Shown here one piece after another: positions 37,283-42,787 of a DNA stretch of 42,787 nt. Below the pieces are notes generated by a model. That model searched no databases. It was not told the DNA's origin and was given only the letters and a program-made list of their open reading frames with translations. The position numbers were made by a program, and so were the translations under genes. The stretch covers positions 1 to 42,787 of the IMG/VR virus record IMGVR_UViG_3300030685_000046. One strand, written 5' to 3'. Numbering within the stretch: position 1 is the first letter of the stretch; every line of letters starts with the position of its first letter. The stretch comes from a virus.

Positions 37283-37615
37283 CTATTTATTTTTATTGGA
37301 GTTATAAACTTGTAAATCAGAAAATAGAGCAACTAAAGGAAAGAATTTTATTTCTTTTTCGTGACCTTCCTCGTTGATGGTTTTCGTGGTTTGACTTCCC
37401 CACAAATAAAGTGCTTTTTCACCTCGTTTAACTCGCATTCCTAAGCGTTCCCATTGGTCAAAGGTTTTAAACTCCTGATGTCCTTGTTTCCCATAAATAG
37501 CTTTTAATCCCTCGTTTATGGTTTTGATGTTGCCGTTGGTTTTTAATTCGGCTAACGGTTTGGAAATTAGTTTTAATTCCGTGCGCTTTGCTTGGATATT
37601 CGATGTATTATTCAT
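37283..37615 (-). CDS. ArdC-N-terminal-like antirestriction protein, short form
   Basis: 110 residues. KTFDQWERLGMRVKRGEKALYLWGS and the end KFFPLVALFSDLQVYN fit the ArdC N-terminal (ssDNA-binding) domain pattern of Bacteroides mobile elements: an N-terminal helix, W.. .G..VK.GEK...W, then ....LF...QV. The peptidase-like C-terminal domain of full ArdC is absent, so this is the ssDNA-binding domain alone. Two bases before the DUF932-like gene, likely co-translated. Confidence 0.7.
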   Translation of the reverse strand: MNNTSNIQAKRTELKLISKPLAELKTNGNIKTINEGLKAIYGKQGHQEFKTFDQWERLGMRVKRGEKALYLWGSQTTKTINEEGHEKEIKFFPLVALFSDLQVYNSNKNK

Positions 37616-37667
37616 ACTTTTGTATTGCTTTAAAAAATTAATTGACTTACAGACTCAATTTGTTTTT

Positions 37668-37699
37668 ACTCCCTCGGTGGTTGTCCCCATCGAGGGAGT
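37668..37699. repeat. Strong hairpin upstream of the ArdC-like gene
   Basis: ACTCCCTCG (37668-37676) pairs with CGAGGGAGT (37691-37699). T-rich sequence follows on the plus strand, not on the minus strand that carries the genes, so for the operon it would act as an RNA structure or partial attenuator rather than a normal terminator. It lies between the 37707-38225 stop and the 37615 start. Confidence 0.7.
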
Positions 37700-37706
37700 T
37701 TTATTT

Positions 37707-38225
37707 TTAGGCGATTTCCCGCATTTCCTTTTCTACCTTTTCCAAAGTATCAGAAAATTCTTCTTTCCAAAATTCGATTAACTTACCAATTGTTTTGGGG
37801 CTGTTACTCTCAAAAACTTCACCGCTTGCATCAAAAACTCTAACGGCTGCCGTATCTCCATCATGCGAAATTGCAAAGTTTTCCACTCGTTTACGCTTTT
37901 CGTTCAAAGCATCCCATTTGACCGTTAAACGGCTTAAAACTTCACTTTTCCTTTTAATGTCCTCAATACTTTGTACTAGTTTAGCTTCAATAATGGGTGT
38001 GAGTAGTACTTCGGGTTTTACTTCTTGTGTAATCACTTCGGATGTTGTGTTCTGGGTGATCACTTCGGGAGTTATCACTTCATCCGTAATTGCTTCACTC
38101 TTTACATCTTCGGCAGAGGCTTTAAAATTAATCACTTTAGCGGGTTTTTCTGTCGCTGTTTTTTCTACGATTGTCATCGTTGGGATGACTTCTTGCACTT
38201 TCTGTGCAGCTGCTTGATTTTTCAT
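37707..38225 (-). CDS. Unknown mobile-element protein with repeat region
   Basis: 172 residues. Residues ~45-75 hold degenerate short repeats (VITPEVIT, SEVITQEV), likely unfolded. The rest is helical (IEAKLVQSIEDIKRKSEVLSRLTVKWDALNEKRKRVENF, then SPKTIGKLIEFWKEEFSDTLEKVEKEM), a form I know from the ArdC-neighbour genes of Bacteroides elements. Probably DNA-binding or a regulator. The palindrome 38291-38311 lies upstream. Confidence 0.7.
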   Translation of the reverse strand: MKNQAAAQKVQEVIPTMTIVEKTATEKPAKVINFKASAEDVKSEAITDEVITPEVITQNTTSEVITQEVKPEVLLTPIIEAKLVQSIEDIKRKSEVLSRLTVKWDALNEKRKRVENFAISHDGDTAAVRVFDASGEVFESNSPKTIGKLIEFWKEEFSDTLEKVEKEMREIA

Positions 38226-38290
38226 TTTGCTTTAAAAATTAATTGTTAATAATATGCAAGGTTGAAATTGTCCTTTCTCCCTTTCGCACT

Positions 38291-38311
38291 GCTAAATTAC
38301 TACAATTTAGC
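38291..38311. promoter_or_regulatory. Operator-like palindrome upstream of the accessory operon
   Basis: GCTAAATT (38291-38298), loop ACTAC, AATTTAGC (38304-38311): a perfect dyad 66 bases before the ATG of the 172-aa gene. A regulatory protein site is likely; no promoter box is certain nearby. Confidence 0.55.
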
Positions 38312-38366
38312 GACATACACAAGTTTATATTATTGTATATCAGTGTTTTAAGTTGACAAATAGTGA

Positions 38367-38790
38367 GGTAGTAAGTAAACATCTTAAATAATGCTGATTA
38401 TATTCTCCAATTTTCACGAAAAAAACTTTTTGATTTCAAAGGTCAAAAATCAAAAAACAATGAAATACACTGAATTTATAGAGCACAAATAAAAAACAAA
38501 ACATCTTCAAAGTTAAACTTTCTTAATCATAATACATTGAAATACAAAGAAATAACACTAAAAAACGCATTTTCAAATAAAAAATATTTTTACTTTTTAC
38601 TTACTACCTACTATATAAACATATAAGTCTATATATCATACATTTATATAACAAAACAAGGTAGTAAGCATTTTTAAATAGTAACAAGTAGTAACCATTT
38701 CAAAGCATTTTTTCTAAATGGTTACTACCTTTTAAACTATTGTATTTCAAATGAATACAAACAAAAATAGTAAGGTAGTAAGGTAGTAAG
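38367..38790. repeat. Iteron-like GGTAGTAAG cluster in an AT-rich gap
   Basis: GGTAGTAAG occurs at 38367, 38600 (reverse), 38660, 38774 and 38782, with the 38768-38790 run a three-fold tandem of TAGTAAGG. A 13-bp inverted repeat GTAGTAACCATTT/AAATGGTTACTAC (38688-38700 with 38716-38728) carries a related core. The surrounding 38226-38950 is very AT-rich and has no credible gene. This is what a replication origin or a multi-site regulator region looks like. From 38950 to 39353 there is also no gene, only weak repeats (AATTACCAA twice; GTTAATAA/TTATTAAC). Confidence 0.6.
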
Positions 38791-39353
38791 CGAAAAACAT
38801 ATTTTTTGCCCTTATTATATCTTTTTCTTAATATTACATATAACATAATGATAATGTGTAATATAAGAAGAATATAAAAGAAAAAGTAATTTATAAAATA
38901 CATTTTTCAAATTTTGGAAATATGATTTTGGCACTATTCAAATTTCAAAAATCGGAATCATAGATAAATGCTTTATCCGCATAGAATTACCAATCATTTT
39001 CGGGTTGTTTTGTTGGCGTTTTGTGGGTGTTTTCCGCCTTTTAGATACCTATATCACTATAAATCAACAAAAACGGACTTCGAGAACCTTTTTTTAAGGT
39101 TTGTTTATGTCAACTGACCCCGCCCCGCCCTCTCGCTCGTTTGTAATTACCAACCCCGAAAAATGGCGTTATATGCTCGCAATGTTAATAAACGTCTCGA
39201 AAATGGGGTATTATTAACAAAAACGGGTGGTAATACGCACATTACGGTTAAAATTTTGGTATTCCCAAAATTATATCGGTAATGACCTCTCAAATACCTA
39301 CAAAATGATTGAGCAAAGCGATTGATTTTGGTATTAGATTACATTGCATAAAA

Positions 39354-39380
39354 AAACCACTGACATTACGCCAGTGGTTT
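39354..39380 (-). terminator. Terminator after terminase
   Basis: AAACCACTG (39354-39362) pairs with CAGTGGTTT (39372-39380); a T-run follows on the minus strand. It ends the head-packaging unit that starts at late promoter copy 1. Confidence 0.85.
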
Positions 39381-39399
39381 CATGAATGAGAATAAGTAA

Positions 39400-41067
39400 T
39401 TACACAAATGAACTGATAAGCCCACCACTGAATGAGTTTTCGTGAGGGAAATAGTTCATTCCAATCCATAGATTATCCCAAGCATCGGTGCCATCGGTAC
39501 GGTGTTCACTCAAATCTTCGTCACTCTCTGCCAGCTTTTCACCTCTCTTATCTTTCTTGAATCCTTCCGGTCCCTGATAGATTCCTGTTTGCTCCATGGC
39601 TATTACCAACGCTTCGTTGTTGTTCTTATTGATCATAGGGAATAGTAGTTGCTTACCCTCGAAGCTCTGACCTTTGAATGACATGTTGATTAGATTGTGT
39701 TTTTCCATATGACTCATTGGCTTACCAGTGTACATAGGTTTTACTATCCACTTGTTTTTCTTGAACGTGTCAATGATTACTGTTGCAAAGTCTTTGTCAT
39801 TAACTGCATAGTTACTGTTGAGTGCTGTTGAATCGTAATAATACACAACCTCATGACATTTGTGTGGCTCATAATATTTGCAAAAGTCATTGACTAACTC
39901 TACTAGCTTACGATTGTACTTCACAAAGAATGATTTGATTGTCTTCATACGTATGCCTTGGCGTTGTCCGGCAACTATCCAATTGATATTTGCATTATAA
40001 TCGAACGCTATACATATTGGGGCGTTCTTATCCACATCCCCATCCTGAAGACACGTCATGTTCTTAGCCTTATCAAAGTCATAGTCCAGGTTCTGAAGGT
40101 ATGAGTTATCAAATGCCGTGTAGTAATGATCCACTTCTTTCAGGCAGTTGTAGAAGCCATCTTTAAGCAATCCTACACGCTTGCAAAGTATTGAAGTCTG
40201 GAATACCAATGGCGGTAAGTCGCGTTTCATTTGCTTGATGTAGTTTTCGCCCAGTACCTGAAGGTTTTCAATAGAACTAAATACGTTGTAATCAACTGCA
40301 AGTTTCTGAAACTGAGCTAAATCGCGGCATAATGTACGGTAATAGTCAAATAAGTACGCTTTTGGCTGAATGCCTTTGGCCTGGAATTCTTTGAGTTTAT
40401 TGAGGATTCTCCACTTTTCATAGATAATTCCATCAATTTGTTCGATAAGTTCCGGATCGCATTTTCCTTCGTAATTCAGGAACCAACTGCCTTTTTTGGT
40501 CGTTGGCATGTCGGACACGATTAGCATTGAATGGTGGTACGGCAAATGCCCGAAATGTGCGGTTGTTCCTCCATTAGCTGGAAAGGTTTCGTTATTCAGC
40601 TTTTCAAAGTTCAGAAATTTAGCTTCGTCACAAGTTACGGAGTCAAAAGTCTGTGAGTTGGACGAACCAACGACATCTTGCGAAATTATTGGACAAATTG
40701 AACCATTATAAACGCTAATCGTATTATCGTAACTTGCAGGTTCAGTAATTGGCTTTGCAAAATGTAGCGACTTCTCAGGTTTTCGGCCGATAACGTAGTG
40801 AACATTGCGTTTGAACCCCCAGCTGTCGAATGCTTCTAATGTTCCTGGCAATGTTCTGGTAAGTGCTTGTTGGAATGTACTTGCAACGATCCCATGCTTA
40901 CCGCCGGGCATTCGTTGAATATTGCGTAAAAGAAAGGGTGCTACAATGCCGTGTGACTTGCCTAAGCGACGACCACCTACTACAACGACGGTATTGCACC
41001 CCCGAAACATAACTTGTTGCTGAGCGGCATTAAAATATACTTTTTGAGGCTCTTTATTTATCGGCAT
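39400..41067 (-). CDS. Terminase large subunit
   Basis: 555 residues from the ATG at 41067 (MPINKEPQKVYFNAAQQQVMF); the longer frame would use TTG. ATPase: Walker A VVVVGGRRLGKSHG (~residues 27-40) and Walker B FDSVTCDEAKFL. Nuclease (RNase-H-like): ICIAFDYNANINW, a central VVYYYDSTAL strand, and a C-terminal HRTDGTDAWDNLW with the acidic cluster that binds metal. The motor cuts and packages DNA. It is the last gene of its unit, with the small-subunit-like genes upstream, and overlaps the upstream gene by 14 bases. Headful packaging would fit a circularly permuted genome. Confidence 0.93.
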   Translation of the reverse strand: MPINKEPQKVYFNAAQQQVMFRGCNTVVVVGGRRLGKSHGIVAPFLLRNIQRMPGGKHGIVASTFQQALTRTLPGTLEAFDSWGFKRNVHYVIGRKPEKSLHFAKPITEPASYDNTISVYNGSICPIISQDVVGSSNSQTFDSVTCDEAKFLNFEKLNNETFPANGGTTAHFGHLPYHHSMLIVSDMPTTKKGSWFLNYEGKCDPELIEQIDGIIYEKWRILNKLKEFQAKGIQPKAYLFDYYRTLCRDLAQFQKLAVDYNVFSSIENLQVLGENYIKQMKRDLPPLVFQTSILCKRVGLLKDGFYNCLKEVDHYYTAFDNSYLQNLDYDFDKAKNMTCLQDGDVDKNAPICIAFDYNANINWIVAGQRQGIRMKTIKSFFVKYNRKLVELVNDFCKYYEPHKCHEVVYYYDSTALNSNYAVNDKDFATVIIDTFKKNKWIVKPMYTGKPMSHMEKHNLINMSFKGQSFEGKQLLFPMINKNNNEALVIAMEQTGIYQGPEGFKKDKRGEKLAESDEDLSEHRTDGTDAWDNLWIGMNYFPHENSFSGGLISSFV

Positions 41068-41644
41068 ATTCTTCCAGTTTGGCAATATCAATTTCGTCGT
41101 AGGTCACATCCTCAATTTCGTTCATGTATTTCTTTTTCATGGCTGCAATTTTCTCACGGATATTTGCGATCGGCTTAATACCTAAAATCGTTGGGTCTTC
41201 TGTAGGCTCGAAATTTTGAGGAATTAAATCTTCCCACGGAATGCGCTCAGCATCTTCTTTGTCCAACTGGTTATATTTTGCATATACGTTCATTGCCTTA
41301 ACCATGGAGTCCGGGTCATTCTTTAGGTCAGCTCTATCGTATGCTTTTTGAATTTGATTATTAAACTTGAACCGGTGCCAGTCTTTTGATTGCCGATTGA
41401 TAGAACCGAGCAAATCTTTGATAATGCGTAAATCCTCGTAAGCTGCTGACCGTTCAACTCCGCTTATATTTTGAATGTGCTGAATTATTTCCCGATCGGC
41501 CTTGCTGGGATATTCCTGCATGAGTGTATAAGCTGATCTGATGCGAAGCAACCGGTCACGAACCTGAGGTGCCAGGTGAACCAATTTGTCTACATCATCA
41601 TAAAGATGCTGTACACAAATATCGTATGTCTGTTTTTTACTCAT
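41054..41644 (-). CDS. Terminase small subunit candidate
   Basis: 196 residues. N-terminal helical region with a possible HTH (SKADREIIQHIQNISGVERSAAYEDLRIIKDLLGSI), a central helix-rich part (RFKFNNQIQKAYDRADLKNDPDSMVKAMNVYAKYNQLDKE) as in oligomerising small terminases, and an acidic C-terminal tail (EIEDVTYDEIDIAKLEEYADK) that may contact the large subunit. Place immediately before TerL supports it. The 93-aa HTH gene upstream is a competing candidate. Confidence 0.72.
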   Translation of the reverse strand: MSKKQTYDICVQHLYDDVDKLVHLAPQVRDRLLRIRSAYTLMQEYPSKADREIIQHIQNISGVERSAAYEDLRIIKDLLGSINRQSKDWHRFKFNNQIQKAYDRADLKNDPDSMVKAMNVYAKYNQLDKEDAERIPWEDLIPQNFEPTEDPTILGIKPIANIREKIAAMKKKYMNEIEDVTYDEIDIAKLEEYADK

Positions 41645-41918
41645 TTTCGTTGAGTTTTTGTTCGATAATGTATTGTTGAGTTAACTCAATGCTTACGGGT
41701 GATCCTAGTTTTGCAAGTGCCATTTCCTGCCGGCGAATATCAAGAATAGTATTGGCTTTACTCAACCGATAAACCTTTGAAACTTCAGTTGATTTACAAG
41801 CTATATCGCTACGCAATTCATCTTCGTCAATATCCATGAGTACAGCGATATCGGTTATTGTCATCAATAGCCCGGCATATTCACTTATTTTTTGCAGTTC
41901 ATCCCCTGTGTATTCCAT
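41637..41918 (-). CDS. Small HTH protein before terminase genes
   Basis: 93 residues, MEYTGDELQKISEYAGLLMTITDIAVLMDIDEDELRSDI, which reads as an HTH of the phage terminase-small-subunit kind (A.....T..EIA..L.I....L). The second half is a long helix (KANTILDIRRQEMALAKLGSPVSIELTQQYI). Could be the DNA-recognition partner of the 196-aa protein, or itself a small terminase subunit. Overlaps neighbours by 8 and 20 bases. Confidence 0.7.
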   Translation of the reverse strand: MEYTGDELQKISEYAGLLMTITDIAVLMDIDEDELRSDIACKSTEVSKVYRLSKANTILDIRRQEMALAKLGSPVSIELTQQYIIEQKLNENE

Positions 41919-42396
41919 TTTCGATAATACGTTGTATTTCAGTCTGTAATTTTTTATTGATTTGTGGATCCGTTGTAACTATTCCGCTTTCTTCGCGATT
42001 CCCACGGGTACAATTTTGACTACCGGTGATTGATACCTGGTACTTGGAAGATTGAATCAAAACTACCTTTGCATGAGTTTTTGAAAAATGGATATCGCTG
42101 AATACATTTTGCGCAAATCGGATCAGCTGCTGTGTTTTTTGGATCGCTTTAAAATCGAGTATCAGGGTGACTTTACCGATTAATCCCATCTCCCTGAGCA
42201 TCCATATTTTTCGGATAAATTCTTCGGAAATACTGAATGTCATGATAGTGATATCGGATTTTCCAATTTGCTGCAAAGTCCATTCAATCAAATCGTAGAG
42301 TTGTATGCCGGTATTTAAATAAGCCCCGACATAATCGGGGCCTATAGGTTTCAATATTTGATCAACTTTACTCAACTGAATTGATTTCTTGATCAA
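41899..42396 (-). CDS. PLD-like (phospholipase D superfamily) protein
   Basis: Up to 165 residues. No ATG fits; the start is probably TTG at 42396 or 42375, overlapping the upstream gene. The core IGKSDITIMTFSISEEFIRKIWMLREMG, VTLILDFKAIQK and especially KTHAKVVLIQSSKYQVSITGSQNCTRGNREESGIV is a PLD-type HxK motif (HAK) with the GSxNxT segment; the usual Asp of HxKxxxxD is not in place. PLD-like proteins of this size occur in Bacteroidetes phage packaging regions. One HKD copy would need a dimer for activity; nuclease activity is possible but untested. Confidence 0.7.
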   Translation of the reverse strand: MIKKSIQLSKVDQILKPIGPDYVGAYLNTGIQLYDLIEWTLQQIGKSDITIMTFSISEEFIRKIWMLREMGLIGKVTLILDFKAIQKTQQLIRFAQNVFSDIHFSKTHAKVVLIQSSKYQVSITGSQNCTRGNREESGIVTTDPQINKKLQTEIQRIIENGIHRG

Positions 42397-42787
42397 CTGC
42401 TTTGTTGATTAGGCTTATCACAACATCGGGTGTAAGTTCTAGTCCTCTGAAATTACCAAGGGAATAAATAGTTTTGATTATTTCCTTTTCTTCAATGTTG
42501 TTTTTCAACAGCGTTTTGATTTGGCTAATCAGATTTTCTTCCGGAGTTTCTTCGGTATTTTCACCTGCAGGTGGAATCACTTCTTCGCCTTCAGTAATTA
42601 CTGGAGTATCGGTAACCGGTTCGGTTTTGGTTTCTTCGGTAGTAGCTGCAATAATGCCCAGAGCTTTTAGTTCTGCCAACTGATCAGGTGCAAAAGTGTC
42701 ACCATTCAATACTAATTCATTAAAACGAACCTGCATTTTATCCAATAGCTCAGCAGCTTTTTCAGCCTTACCGTCGGCAATTAAAGT
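42368..42787 (-). CDS. Head-region protein, C-terminal part (continues at 1-744)
   Basis: Continuation of the 344-residue gene that starts at 744 and crosses the junction. This part runs from the overlap through AELKALGIIAATTEETK, a Pro/Glu/Thr-rich acidic linker (TEPVTDTPVITEGEEVIPPA, then GENTEETPEENL), and ends in a helical domain (ISQIKTLLKNNIEEKEIIKTIYSLGNFRGLELTPDVVISLINKAVD). The flexible acidic linker between two folded parts suggests an adaptor or scaffold-like protein. Overlaps the PLD-like gene by 29 bases at most. Confidence 0.8.
   Translation of the reverse strand, partial: TLIADGKAEKAAELLDKMQVRFNELVLNGDTFAPDQLAELKALGIIAATTEETKTEPVTDTPVITEGEEVIPPAGENTEETPEENLISQIKTLLKNNIEEKEIIKTIYSLGNFRGLELTPDVVISLINKAVDQEINSVE
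42662..42787. repeat. Right copy of the terminal direct repeat
   Basis: Identical to 4-129; base 42661 differs from base 3. See the left copy: this is the overlap that closes the circular genome. Confidence 0.9.

Noticed and set aside
38700-38903. 67-aa minus-strand reading frame in the AT-rich gap
   Set aside because: Low-complexity Ile/Tyr/Leu composition produced by AT-rich DNA, and it overlaps the GGTAGTAAG repeats; no start signal.

Overview
The window reads as one complete genome, about 42.66 kb long, of a temperate tailed phage (or induced prophage) of a Bacteroidetes host, probably Bacteroidales. The first and last ~126 bases are the same sequence, and one gene runs off the left edge and continues in frame at the right edge, so the molecule is circular or circularly permuted. 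Bacteroidetes signs are promoters of the TAnnTTTG type, few strong Shine-Dalgarno sites, a FISUMP domain in the fibre protein, and tail and portal genes of the kind seen in Bacteroides prophages. The integrase lies beside a putative attP core that matches the 3' end of a serine tRNA gene.

Nearly everything is transcribed leftward (minus strand). Only the repressor (16011-16460) and the integrase (16812-17972) point right. Reading leftward from the repressor: a small regulator and a LuxR-type protein; a run of small early genes with two ASCH-like proteins; a replication block (DnaC-like ATPase, VirE-type helicase); an array of single-gene units separated by attC-like hairpins (6254-9610); a translationally coupled set of small unknown genes (4154-5967); then protease and capsid genes, a putative tail-tube gene, and across the junction a 344-aa protein, a PLD-like protein and terminase. 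An accessory block follows (34146-39399): an AT-rich, iteron-like gap, mobile-element genes, a HicAB toxin-antitoxin pair and a structured leader. After it come portal, connector, fibre, lysis (holin, M15 endolysin, u-spanin) and tape-measure/tail genes, which meet the integrase tail to tail.

Two systems stand out. First, 6254-9610 is built like an integron cassette array without an integrase gene: five hairpin sites with TAAC...GTTA ends, and in four consecutive units the two ends are complementary across the gene, as expected if each unit circularises to rebuild its own site. The units carry a PP-loop/PAPS-reductase-like protein, a cytosine-methyltransferase-like protein and small unknown proteins. 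Second, five late genes share a phage-specific promoter: GTC followed by a T-run, then ATTTG or a close variant ending at position 35 in every copy, usually just after an intrinsic terminator. This divides the late region into five units.

All functions are inferred from sequence patterns recalled from known families; no database search or folding program was run.
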